Translations under genes and position numbers: made by a program
Assembly: GCA_015501595.1 (NCBI GenBank)
Contig: JADNRX010000001.1
Coordinates: forward strand, 1 to 64,000
Length of the DNA: 64,000 nt
Source of the DNA: Hymenopellis radicata
Taxonomy: Eukaryota > Basidiomycota > Agaricomycetes > Agaricales > Physalacriaceae
Direction of reading: 5' to 3'
Shown: positions 10,371 through 20,938 of the stretch, one piece after another
How the letters are laid out: each line of letters opens with the position of its first letter
How positions within the stretch are numbered: position 1 is the first letter of the stretch
The notes under the pieces: model-generated
The model's database searches: none
What the model saw: only the letters and a program-made list of their open reading frames with translations
Told to the model about the DNA's origin: nothing

Positions 10371-11729
10371 TTAGGCAACAGGAGGAGAGATGGGTGGACT
10401 GGGGTGTGGCACAGCGGGCATGAAAGATCGTCTGAATTTTCACATGAAAATCAATGGTTACCGAGACCAGGACAACGCGCACCTATTAAGCACTAAGCCC
10501 TTCAATGTTCGTACCTCGCGTTTGAATTCTTCCGCAGCGGGAGACGCGTTTCCCGCAGAGCGGTATGGCGCATATACTTGGGCGCTGATGTAACCTGTCA
10601 AGTCAGAAAGCGACTGCAATGTATGCTGCAGTGGGACAGTTCGCGCTTTCGTGTCCTTTGGCAATGCACTTGACATCTTTTCCAACGAATCCATGAGTGG
10701 AGACGGGCCAGAGGGGACCGGAGCCTCATATGTCCAACGCACGACACCCGTGTTTTCTGAGGTGTCAGGCTCTACCGGTTCAGATCTGAATATGGAATAG
10801 GTCGAAAGCGTTTCCCAGAGTGTATGCTATAAGATCTATGAGTCGCGAAGATAGAGAAGACGATAATGCTGACCTCATATTGCACGCCCTCTTCGGAAAG
10901 CAGCCAAGTGACATGGCTCTCCATAAGTCGGAATAGATCTTCGGTCGTCACTTTCGCTTCGTCGCCTTCTTTCCCGACAGCAAACTCTTGTATCCCACAG
11001 CGGAGAAGTGTCATAGGATGAATATCAGCCACTGCAATACTGCGTTCCTCAGCTTCCTTCAAAAGAGCCTTTAATGAGCTGCAGCTGGCAAAGTATGACG
11101 GCTCAGAGAACTTGTTTGCCTTGGGCAAGATGGTCAGGTTTTCGGCCTGTGCTTCTTTCAAAGTAGCGAGAGAAGCAGTCAAATTTCGCAGCAGATTGAT
11201 GTGGTGATTCCTGAGGGAATGACGGGCGACCGAAGTCTGGGTGACCTTTGGCAGAAAGTAACGCTAAACCATTTTGTTAATTGGGAAGAAATAGACGATG
11301 ACTGAACATACATAGTAGATAAAGGCGAGAGCAGCAGAGCCGCCCATTATCCAAGAGAACAGTCTGAATATTCCGATGAGGAGATTGGGCAGATTTGACG
11401 GCGGTGGCAGCGGGTAAGTCCTAGGTGGTATTGCCGGTAATTGTGGGGGCTGCTGGGCGCGTCAACAGCTATATCGCGCGCTCAATATACACACCTACCA
11501 GTTCCCGTAAGAGACCTTCAATTTCAGCCTCATTGAGACCTTTGTCAAGCAGAAAACGGCGCTTGGCAAACACGTCCTGGTGCTGGACTGCAGGAGAAGT
11601 CAAGAATGCGCGAGCGCGATGGACGAGCTGGGCCCTGTCCTCCACGACGGTTGGCAGATTTTCAGTCGTCGTCGTCGCTGGCGGCGTCGAAGGGCCGGCA
11701 GCGTTCTGGGCCTGGTCATCGTTGGCCAT
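10371..11729 (-). CDS. PEX14: Peroxin 14, docking protein for peroxisomal import receptors
   Basis: Pex14 sits in the peroxisomal membrane and docks the PTS1/PTS2 receptors Pex5 and Pex7. The N-terminal receptor-binding domain is clear: HRARAFLTSPAVQHQDV, then KRRFLLDKGLNEAEIEG. After a short intron comes the Pro-rich linker PPRTYPLPPPSNLP, a hydrophobic segment LLIGIFRLFSWIMGGSAALA that is the membrane anchor, a long helical part with LATLKEAQAEN, and the conserved C-terminal DLTGYISAQVY...LKGLVLNR. The final exon gives SPPISPPVA and the stop (TTA at 10371-10373 on the plus strand). The start is set at 11729 (MANDDQAQ); an in-frame upstream ATG at 11753 would add eight residues. Its start codon lies about 100 bp from that of the divergent cofilin gene. 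Confidence 0.85.
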
Positions 11730-11828
11730 GAAGAGCTCTAACCCCGGTCCCAAAGCGGTGATTCAAGACACAGCCACCGCAACATCAACCTCTCGTCCCA
11801 ACCACCATCTTCCTTGAACTGTAATACC

Positions 11829-12458
11829 ATGGTACTTTTTTTCTCATCGTCGTGCACGATGGCCAACTCATCACTGTTGCAGGCCTCCGGCATCAGCGCC
11901 ACACCCCAATGTCTCGAGGAATTCCAGGTTCTCAAACTTGGCAAGAAGACAAAGTACATCATCTTTCGCATTAGCGACGATGCAAAGGAGATCGTTGTCG
12001 AGAAAACGTCCGACTCCGCGTCCTACGACGATTTCATTGCCGATCTCCCGGAGGCGGCCTGCAGATGGGCTGTGTACGACTTTGAGTTCGAGAAAGAGGG
12101 CGAAGGCAAGCGCAACAAGATCTGTTTCTATTCCTGGTATGTCTGCCACCTCCACGATTCCCAACGGACGCCACCGAGCCTTTGTTCTCTGGTCGCCATC
12201 TCGATTTTCGCCACTGGACGCTGATGCTCTGTGATAAGGTCACCGGACGACGCTAAGATCAAGGACAAGATGTTGTTCGCGTCCTCCAAGGATGCCCTGC
12301 GACGCACGCTCGTTGGTGTTGCTCTCGAAATCCAGGGAACAGACTTTAGCGAGGTTTCCTTTGAAAGCAGTGCGTAGTTTTTCAACTTTTGTCTCAATCA
12401 CTTGCTGACTCGTGGCGTTTCCTCCCCAGTTTTGGAGAAGGCTCAGCGCGGTCGTTAA
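11829..12458 (+). CDS. COF1: Cofilin / actin-depolymerising factor
   Basis: Cofilin binds and severs actin filaments. The single ADF-H domain is complete: ECL-type start [54 protein letters not shown] with the actin-binding long helix, then [15 protein letters not shown] and the end EKAQRGR, TAA at 12456-12458. About 138 residues, standard size. The first exon is just ATG (11829-11831); intron 1 is 11832-11882, and exon 2 opens with GCCTCCGGC, giving [11 protein letters not shown], like fungal relatives. An alternative unspliced start at 11859 would give a longer, unusual N-terminus. The last intron splits the codon before ILEKAQ. Confidence 0.93.
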
Positions 12459-12859
12459 AGTTTCGTTACGCTCCCCTCTTACTTCCTCCTATCCCATTCA
12501 TGTTCTGTAATCCCTCGAAATGAACAACTCGGAAGAACGTAGACAATTCCGTTATCATTGAGCACACGAGCAACATTTGCAAGGATACAGCTGCGGACAC
12601 GTTTAACGCCCCACTACAGCAGGTTCAACAGCATTTGTGACACCGGAATGTGTCATATTGCGTGGTTTGATTGGGCGCTTATCGAAGAGCGGCACCGTAT
12701 ACATCAAGGCTAGACTTGATGTTAACGTGGTCATTTAGTCGAACATGTATACTAAATACGTTACAAGTACTTACATGGAAACCTGAAAGACGAGCTCGGA
12801 ACTCACGTCAAGGATATTATCGCCGGCAATAGCCGATGCGATCTTACCTTTTTTCGCTC
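12459..12859. other. Intergenic region, no gene seen
   Basis: About 400 bases between cofilin and the SET gene. It holds the cofilin 3' UTR and the promoter of the next gene. No repeat or RNA gene was recognised. Confidence 0.35.
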
Positions 12860-14242
12860 ATGTCTGCAGAATTCCTGACTTGGCTCATCGAACGCGGTGG
12901 TAGCTTTCATCCTTCCGCCGAGTTTAAGAAAGGTACTTTAATTGTAATACGCCAAGAACATTGTCGATAACACACGCAGTACCATCTGGGTTTTGTATAA
13001 TCGCGAAAGAAACAATCCCTGCCGATTCCACCATCGTCTCGTGCCCTTTCAACTTGGCCATCACCACTGATGTCGCTCTCAAAGCGCTCAATAAGCTGTT
13101 ACCAAATGCACCGCTCTCTGACTGGTCTGAACGTCAATCCATATCCTCGTATCTGTGTTTTCATCGAATCCTCGACAATCAAAGGTGATGGCTGCCCGGA
13201 AGACGTCCTAGGCCTTACAGTTTCCGATCTAGTACCATACCCGAGCTGGGTTACGGCCCGTATGTCAAGACGCTACCGTCCCGCGAGAAATTGAGGACCG
13301 GACTGCATTTCACGGACACGGAACACGAGATGTTTCGCGGGACGAATATGCACGGCGCGATTCTCGACCGCAGAAACGCCTGGAAAGAAGAATGGAACGC
13401 ATGTCGCGCTGTCGTGATATCCGTCAACGAGACATGGGGAGAACAATTCACATGGTTGGTGTTCTATGTGGCGCAAAGACTCCATACTTATGCCCCCAAA
13501 ACAGGGACTTGTATCTCGAGTCTGCGACACACCTATCATCTAGAGCCTTTCCCTCTAGCCTACTCAGTGGAACCCCGACCCTCATATCCTCTTCTACAAC
13601 GGGGCCCGTCCTTCTCCCCGGCGTAGACGCGCTCAACCACGCGCGCGCGCATCCCGTATCTTGGGTAATCTCTACGCCGAATGCATCCATGAAAAACCCA
13701 TCATCGTCCATCGCCCTCTGCGTCCACAAACCGACCCCCGCTGGCCAAGAGCTATTCAACAACTACGGCCCCAAACCCAATTCCGAGCTCATCCTCGGGT
13801 ATGGATTCACTCTCCCTACAAATCCGGACGACACGATGCTCCTGAAGATTCAAGGCAACAAGTGGGAGATTTCTCACGATGCAAGGGGAATGGATGATGT
13901 GTGGAATGGATTCCTTTCGTTGGTCGCCCAGCAGGAGGATTCGGAATACGAGATCATGCTGGAAACTGCCGATGTACTTGAAGGAGCATTGCTAAACCTT
14001 GCAGAGCGATTTCCCTCTACTTCTACCAGCGAAATTCGTTCAGACGTCGCCACGATGCTGCTTGATTATGTTGAAGGTGACTGAATTGCACATACATCAA
14101 TGGAATAGTACTGATTGTACCATGACTTGCAGGACAACGTGACATTTTGAACGATGCTCTACAGTATGTTGAACGGAAACGACACGATGCTGTTGATCTC
14201 GCTAAACAAAATGGCATCGAGATCATACTGGAAGAGAGGTGA
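12860..14242 (+). CDS. SET-domain protein-lysine methyltransferase (Rubisco LSMT / Efm1-Rkm-like)
   Basis: It transfers methyl groups from S-adenosylmethionine to lysines, in this subfamily usually on ribosomal or elongation-factor proteins. The N-terminus MSAEFLTWLIERGGSF is typical. The split SET domain shows ETIPADSTIVSCP at its start, a middle insert with DLYLESATHL, then VDALNHARAHPVSW (the NH motif that contacts the cofactor) and ELFNNYGPKPNSELILGYGF (the NNYG and Tyr motifs). The C-terminal helical part resembles the LSMT substrate-binding domain. Introns: one after the first 24 codons, one near 13185-13200, one around 13455-13500 and one near 14085-14130. The end is IEIILEER with TGA at 14240-14242. 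The target protein cannot be named from sequence. Confidence 0.85.
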
Positions 14243-14355
14243 CGATTCTCATTGATTCATTCCAACAATGCGTAAAATATTAATGCAATGCCTGACGACT
14301 CGGACTACACGGACTGCTGCATGAGAGACGTAACTAGTGTGAAAAAATTTGGAGA

Positions 14356-16129
14356 TCACAAGGCAGATCTGGTGAACTTGGCCTCTACGCCATCTTTGGC
14401 GGCTAGATATGGCATCAAGTCACTGGTCAAAAAGTCGCTGGGCCATTCCTTCCTGATTTGCCCTTTAAGATAGTCGACAGCGACCGACAAGTCAGCGTCT
14501 TTGACGCCAGGCGCAATCTTCTTGATACCAGGCGATAGCTCGTCGATCCACTTGTCCAAAAGTGCTGTTGTGATGATCTCGCCCGTCTCCAACCGAGACT
14601 GGTAGTGCACCCATTGCCAAAGCTGCACCCGCGTAATTTCCGCTGTCGCCGCATCCTCCATCAGATAATTCAGCGGAATACACCCGTTGCCACCAATCCA
14701 GGCTCCAGTGTACGCAAGCGAACACTCGATGTTAGAGCGCACACCTTCGGTAGTAATCTGTCCGGGAACGTTCGTGTCGAGAAGGTTGGCGGCAGACACG
14801 CGAACCTCTTCGCGGCGGACATGGTACTGGTTAGGGCCAAGCATGTGTTTGTTGAAGACCTCCATGGCAATTTTGTTGATGAGAGGATGAGCGATCCATG
14901 TTCCATCGTGTCCGGCAGTGACTTCACGAAGCTTGTCTGCGCGAACCTTCTCCATGGCGATTTCGTTAGCTTTGGAATCGTCCTTGATGGGAATTTGTGC
15001 AGACATTCCACCCATGGCAGCAACTTTGCGCCTGAACGCAAGATTAGATACAGACAGGCTCGACAAGTTCTATGCAACTTACTTGTGGCAAGTCTGAATT
15101 AACAGACGAACATATGAGTCCATGCAGCCAACAGTCATCGTCACGTCTTTGCGGTCAGGAAGGACAGCACTACGATCAGCGCGACGCTTCTTGATGAAGC
15201 TGAAAATGTAGTCCCAACGACCACAGTTCAAGCCAGAAGAATGATTTCGGAGCTCGAACAGAATCTCTTCCATTTGAAATGCGGCCGGAATAGTTTCGAT
15301 GAGGACGGTCGCACGGATGGTATTGTGTGGGATGCCGAGATACGACTGAGCGAAAAGGAAAACGTCATTCCAAAGACGCGCTTCGAGATAATGTTCCATC
15401 TTTGGAAGATAAAAGTAAGGACCGGAGCCCCGCTTGATGAGCTCTTTCGCGTTGTGGAAAAAGTAGAGTGAGAAATCGAATAGGGAGCCTGACATAGGGC
15501 TGTTGTCGATAGATAGACGAGGCTCGTCGAGATGCCATCCGCGAGGACTGAGGGATAGGGTTAGAACGCGATCATGTAATGTTATGTGGTTCACAAACCG
15601 GACGATCAAAGTGGCAGGTTTGTCGGAGAGCTTGTAAGCTTTGCCATTGGATTCAAAGTCAATCTGTCTCCTAACGGCATCGTAAAGGTTCAGCTGGCCG
15701 TTTATCATATTGGCAAAAGTGGGTGCACTCGAGTCTATGGCACCAATTCAATCATGGGCCAAGGATGAACAGATAAGACATACCTTCAAAGTCAGCCATG
15801 AATGTCTTGGCTCCACTGTTAAGGGCATTGATGACCATCTTGCGGTCGGTGGGTCCTGTGATTTCGACCCTCCTGTCCTCCAATCCTGGGCCGGGCGGGG
15901 CGCAATGCCAGGAGGGTTCACCGCGTATATGCTCGGTTTCTGGGGGGAAGTCGAGAGCAGCACCGCCATCCAACTTGCGCTGAGAGTCCTGGCGAGCGGC
16001 GAGCAAGGCCTGCCTGGTCGACTCAAAGGTACGGTGGACAGCAGCGAGGAAGGTGAGCGCGTCGTCAGTGAGAATGACGGCCTGCGCGTTTTCGGCGACC
16101 TTGCTGAGGATGTTTACGCCTGCAACCAT
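14356..16129 (-). CDS. Malate synthase, glyoxylate cycle
   Basis: It condenses glyoxylate and acetyl-CoA to malate, letting the cell grow on C2 compounds or fatty acids. The start [15 protein letters not shown] at 16129 matches fungal relatives; the open frame upstream is taken as 5' UTR. Conserved parts: [20 protein letters not shown] with the catalytic Arg, [35 protein letters not shown] and CGRWDYIFS with Mg-binding Glu and Asp, then the late [10 protein letters not shown] with the catalytic Asp. At least three short introns are visible (near 15710-15775, 15545-15600 and 15030-15080). The protein ends FTRSAL with TGA (14356-14358). That last tripeptide, SAL, resembles but does not match the strict peroxisomal signal S-K-L. 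Confidence 0.93.
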
Positions 16130-16550
16130 GATGTCTGAGAAAGGGATGGAGGTGGTGAGAGAGCAAGTTGGATTTATGCCAACTCTTTTGAGACATCGGA
16201 GAGCCGCCACGTCCGTTCCGTTTGACGTCATTAGAGGTCCGGTCGCAATCACATGCCGATCCCCGTTATCATGTTCACTGCAACCACCGCCTTAAAAAAG
16301 TTAAATCCGTCGAAGAACATTGAATCTAGGTTGGAAAAGGCTTTCCTGTAGAATGTCAGTACTTCAGTCCTGGACAAGAGAGGTAACTAAGACTATTCCT
16401 TTACGCTTGACGTGTTCCGGACGGTTTCCCGCTGTTTGTCGGATCAAAGCCATTCCGTGTAGCAAGAAGACTACAAGTCAATACTACGACGTTTTCGTTT
16501 TGCCTGCAGTCTCCGCTTCCGTCTTTATCTCCGAGCTCACTGTTGTCTGA
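16130..16550. promoter_or_regulatory. Malate synthase promoter region and GET1 3' flank
   Basis: About 420 bases upstream of the malate synthase start and downstream of GET1, which lies on the same strand. The region must contain the malate synthase promoter; no carbon-source response motif could be assigned with confidence. Confidence 0.3.
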
Positions 16551-17274
16551 TCAACGCGGGGAGGCGTAGTCATGTTTAGATGCCTTACCGCATATGTCTT
16601 TTACCACACGTTCTCCCACTTTAATAACCCGTTTACATGCCATTTGCCATATGCCAACGCTTACAGAGCCTAATGTTCACATCAGTACCGAACCGGAAGA
16701 AGGTTGGCCATCTACCTTTCGGCGCAAAGGGCAGTGCGAAGCACCATTGAATAGGCCCAAACCATCCTTGGGGAAGGAAGAACACGGCTGATTTCCGATA
16801 CCACCATCCTACAACAAACTGGACACCCGTGGTGGACACCCAAAGGACAGAGTTGAACCTGATCGAAAAGCCCGACTTGACAGATGCAATCTCGGAGTCT
16901 ACGTCACGGAATCAATTGAGAGTTTCCGAGAAACGACGCCACACTTGCTGAGTTTCTCCAAGTCCGCGAGACCTTTGTCAACACTACGCCGTAGCTTGGC
17001 CCATCTGGCAAACTGATCCTGGGCACTAGTCTTCAAAAGCTCTGCTTTCTTGTTCAAAATATCGGTCTTGAGCTGGCGCTGCCGAGCCGCTTGTGACGGA
17101 TAAAAGATTTTCAGATACAGCGAATAGCACTGGAAGCGGGTGTCCGTCAGCGGTAGCGCGCAAGGGAGAGTCGCCAAAGTGTTGACGCACAATTTCAAGC
17201 AGTACAGATTTCCCAATCCACGAAATCAACTCCGTAACAAACACAAGAACGAAAATGGTGACAATGAGCGACAT
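16551..17274 (-). CDS. GET1: GET1/WRB-type receptor subunit for tail-anchored protein insertion
   Basis: With Get2 it forms the ER-membrane receptor that accepts tail-anchored proteins from Get3. The start [20 protein letters not shown] is the first membrane helix. The join [10 protein letters not shown] to [12 protein letters not shown] across an intron at about 17150-17210 restores the family sequence. The cytosolic coiled coil that binds Get3 reads [20 protein letters not shown], then [24 protein letters not shown]. The next exon gives [19 protein letters not shown], then [19 protein letters not shown] and, after another intron, [16 protein letters not shown], the third helix. It stops at 16551-16553 (TCA on the plus strand). 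The 5' splice site after LSK is GTGGCG, an unusual donor, so that junction is less certain. Size about 200 residues, as expected. Confidence 0.9.
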
Positions 17275-17395
17275 GGTTCGACGACGAGTTGGACACGTCG
17301 AACGCGCCTGGCAGACAGCAAACCGTGCCGATATGCCGGTACCGTGACGGCGGCCCGGTTCCTCCGTTACACTTTCTCGCAAATTCTAGCGTCTT

Positions 17396-17690
17396 CTAAG
17401 TACCAGTCACCAGCTTGCCTGTCTTGACGTCCCAGATGCGAATCCGGTCATCCACAGCCCCAGAACATATGTACTTGTCATCTGGAGAAAACGACGCGCG
17501 CCGGCTCCGCCAACATGAGGGAGGGTTCGTCTGCGGACGAAGGCTATCCCAAATTGACAGACCCATCCTGGGATGCGGGAACAAGTATAGCACCGTCCAA
17601 CGAGAATAAAGTAGTATAGATGGCATCTGTGTGCCCTTTCAAAGTCGCCAGCTTGGAAACTGAAGGTTTGAAGACGTCTCAAGAAGACAA
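17396..17690 (-). pseudogene. WD40-repeat relic
   Basis: Read on the minus strand this strip first gives VSKLATLKGHTDAIYTTLF...SQDGSVN, then after a one-frame slip WDSLRPQTN and FSPDDKYICSGAVDDRIRIWDVKTGKLVTG. These are one and a half beta-propeller blades with the typical GH and WD dipeptides and the phrase FSPD-x-KY. The slip lies near 17560. No flanking exons with further blades were found, so it looks like a fragment of a WD40 gene left between GET1 and the PRPP synthetase gene. It could instead be a small spliced gene that I cannot resolve. Confidence 0.5.
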
Positions 17691-17817
17691 ATGCTATGAT
17701 CTGTATACCTTTCCCTGCGCGGTGAAATGAACGTTGGTACTTGCAAACAAGCTTTCACAACGAAATCGCCATGTCATTACAATACATCTATGAGTACAAT
17801 CATCTTCCCTTTCAAGT

Positions 17818-19078
17818 TTAGTATGGAACCTCGTGAAACAATTTAGAAACGCTCTCTCCGTAGTGACTCCGTCTGATAACCTCTCCCAATACAACCCCAA
17901 TGTCTATAACCTCGATCTTTGCACACTTCGCCTGATTTTCGTGCTGTGGTAGGGTATTCGTCACAATAAGCTTCTCCAGAGCGCTTTCATCCACCGATTT
18001 AAGCGCGTCCCCACTTAAGATACCATGTGTGACTATCGCGTACACTTTGGACGTGCCGGCTTCTGCAAGGTGGCGCGCGGCAAGACAAAGTGTTCCACAC
18101 GTATCTGCCATGTCGTCGACAAGAATCGCGACCTTGTCTTTAACGTGTCCGACAAGAACCATTCGTGAAACCTCGTTGGCCTTTTTTCGTTCTTTGTGGA
18201 AGAGGGCAAAGTCGACCCCGAGACGGTCGGCTATTGAAGTTGCCCTGTAGAGAGTCAGATGAGACGAAATGAAAGATGATTGGAACCTACCGTTTAGCGC
18301 CTCCAGCATCCGGAGAAACGATTACTACGTCTTCGAGGTTAAAGTGTGTCCGTATGTACAAGATGGCGGACGGTTCGGCGTAAAGCTAGGATGCATGTTA
18401 TGGTAGGCGAGCTTAGCGTACATCTGGACTCACGCTAATAATTCGATGAGTACATAACCATAAGAAGACAGAGGAAGCTCACTTGTCAACAGGAACGTCG
18501 AAGAAACCTTGGATTTGCGAAGCGTGCAAGTCCATTGTCTTGCAGAGAACATATCAGCGTTCATCCAAGCATGCAGCCCGCAGAACTGACTATAACATGA
18601 TCGCATCCGGCCCGCTGAATCATATTAGCCACCAGTTTGGCCGTTATAGGCGCCCGGCTCTTGTCCTTCTTGTCCTGGCGTGCGTAAGGAAATAGTGGGA
18701 GTACAGCAGTGATCCGTTTTGCGCTAGCGATTTTGCAGGCGTGGATCATAATGCAGAGTTCCATCAGCGCTGTATTGACCGCTCCACAGCCGGTGTTGAT
18801 GATGTAGACATCGTTCTCTCGAACGGATTCTGCTATGCGAACGTTCGTCTCTCCTATGCCGCTCTTGGTGACCTCTGCCTTGGAAAGAGTGAGACCTATG
18901 CTAACATTGAAATTTTTATTCAGGTGCTAGGGCAGCGAAAACTGGCATACGACATACCGACGAGCGATGATCTCTGCGAGCTCTGGATGGCTCGTGCCTA
19001 CAAAAAGACTGAAAAAGTAGCTTGGAATTTGGTTGAGGACGTACCAGAAAAGATTTTTATGCCAGTGCCATTCAACAT
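17818..19078 (-). CDS. Ribose-phosphate pyrophosphokinase (PRPP synthetase)
   Basis: It makes phosphoribosyl pyrophosphate from ribose 5-phosphate and ATP, the entry to purine, pyrimidine, His and Trp synthesis. The start at 19078 reads [12 protein letters not shown], then [14 protein letters not shown]. Further exons give [60 protein letters not shown] and, after an intron, [18 protein letters not shown], which is the PRPP synthetase signature. The PRPP-binding loop is [15 protein letters not shown]. It ends [15 protein letters not shown] with TAA (17818-17820). Seven exons or so; introns 45-60 nt. Normal length of about 320 residues with no large insertion, so it resembles the Prs2/Prs3/Prs4-type subunits. 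Which yeast subunit it matches is not decided. Confidence 0.93.
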
Positions 19079-19343
19079 GGTAGCAGATCAAGTTACTGTA
19101 AATCCAGGCACCGGAGAACGGACGGTTGTTCCGCCAAGCATTCGGCAGTTGCCGCAAGCTGCATTCTAACGTCAACAGAAAATAAGTAGGGACATCCACG
19201 CATTCCCAGGCGAATATGTCCCATGATAGTAGATGATAGTCTATCTTAAATAGTTCGGGATGATTTTCGCGTCCCTTCTGCACCATGTGTCCCTCACTGA
19301 ACGATATCTTATCAAGCCTACCAAGCGCTTTGTTTCCCACAAG

Positions 19344-20850
19344 ATGGTCTGCTTCTCCCTTATCATCTGTGCTGTTTCTGCGTTTTTGCTTGTCAACGGC
19401 CAACTGCAACCCGCTTTTCCAGCAGAATACAAACGGCTACCTTCACTTCGAGAACAAGCTGCTATTCAGGACCAATGGCGCGCGGAACGTATGTCCCGCG
19501 TACCCGCTCTGCTCAAAAAATACGGCGTCGATGCCTGGCTTGTATGTGTACTTGCGCCTCAGTACTCTCCGTAACTCATGAAAGTCTAGATGTCTCAAAG
19601 GGAGCACGCTGAAGACACATTATGGTGGTCTATCAAGAACGCGACGGACTACGATGTTCATCGTCGAACCGTTCTTCTTTTTCATACCAATTCGTCTTCT
19701 CTGGCTGGACGGCCCAATCCGCTTATATGGATCGACAATACCGGGCAGGTATGGCCTGAGTTAAGGCAACAGCTCGAAAAATACACACCAGAGCGTATTG
19801 CTATCAACGTAGACCGCGATCTCGCATTCTCTGGAGGATTACATGTTGGGGAGCTTGCTGTCCTCGAGGAGGAGCTCGGAGAGAAGTGGATGTCGCGAAC
19901 TGTGAACATTCCCATGATGTCTGTCGAGTTCGTCTCCGATAAAGGCTCAGGACAAATCGACTACTATCGAGATATGCAAGAGAGTGTATGGGCAATGCTA
20001 GAAGAGGGCTTCTCGCATCGCGTGATTGACGTCGGAGTAACTAGTACCCTGGCAAGTAACACATCAAGTGCTTATATCTGAACTAAACACGGTTTAGGAT
20101 CTCGAATGGTGGTTCAGAGAAAAAATGCTCACCATTAATGTGACGACCTGGAACCACCCACGCGTTTCTGTCATCAAGTCAACTATGAATCCAGGCTGGG
20201 AAGGGACGGACGATGTTATCCAGGAAGGTGATATGCTTCACATCGATATGGGGATCACCGCTATGGGCATGAACACCGACACGCAGCATCTCGCATATGT
20301 CCTGCGAAGTAGCATTGGAGAAACGGACGCGCCTGACGGCCTGAAAGCTGGCCTGAAGAAAAGCAATCGTATGCAAGACATCGTGCTAGAAAAAATGCAA
20401 GCCGGTCTGACTGGCGACGCCGTTTTACGCAAATGTCTTGACACTATGAAGTCGGAGGAAATTGAAGGACAGATCTACTCCCATCCGATCGGTGATTGGG
20501 GACATGATGCTGGCGCTGTCATGGGTGAGTTCCCCAGTCATGATCCCACGTGTGACGCTCATGAACGTTGGCTTTGAGGGTTCACGAACCTGCCTGAACA
20601 CGTACCCATCCTAGGAGAACTTCCCATTCTACCCAATACCTTCTATAGTATCGAGCTCTACGCCAGTCATTTCGTCCCCGAAAAAAACGAGACTTTGAAG
20701 TTCCTCCAGGAGGAAGACGTCTCCTGGGTGGCAGAAACGCAAACGTGGAAGTTTGTTCGTGGTCGACAAGAGATATTCCATATAGTGGATCAAACAAAAC
20801 GTGCTTCAAGTCTTGCGACTAAAGAAGTCATCTTCCGTGTGCAGACGTAG
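19344..20850 (+). CDS. Secreted M24-family peptidase (Xaa-Pro dipeptidase-like)
   Basis: The ATG at 19344 opens a signal peptide, MVCFSLIICAVSAFLLVNG. The N-terminal creatinase-like domain holds RMSRVPALLKKYGVDAWL and REHAEDTLWWSIKNATDY. In the C-terminal pita-bread domain the metal ligands are visible: two Asp in HIDMGITAMGMNTDT, His in SHPIGDWGHDAG and Glu in FYSIELYASHF. The last Glu of the family is probably in SWVAETQTW, which is shifted from the usual pattern. One intron (20052-20097) begins GCAAGT, the standard GC donor; joining CTG to GATCTCGAATGG gives the open frame, while the nearest GT donor does not. The stop is TAG 20848-20850. An in-frame start at 19260 would hide the signal peptide. 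The substrate is not known. Confidence 0.83.
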
Positions 20851-20938
20851 AATGCTTCTGAGGTTGTTTTCCGATTTATGTGACCGAAAACTAGGCGTCA
20901 GCAATACATGGACAAAAATTGACGCATATACTACATTA

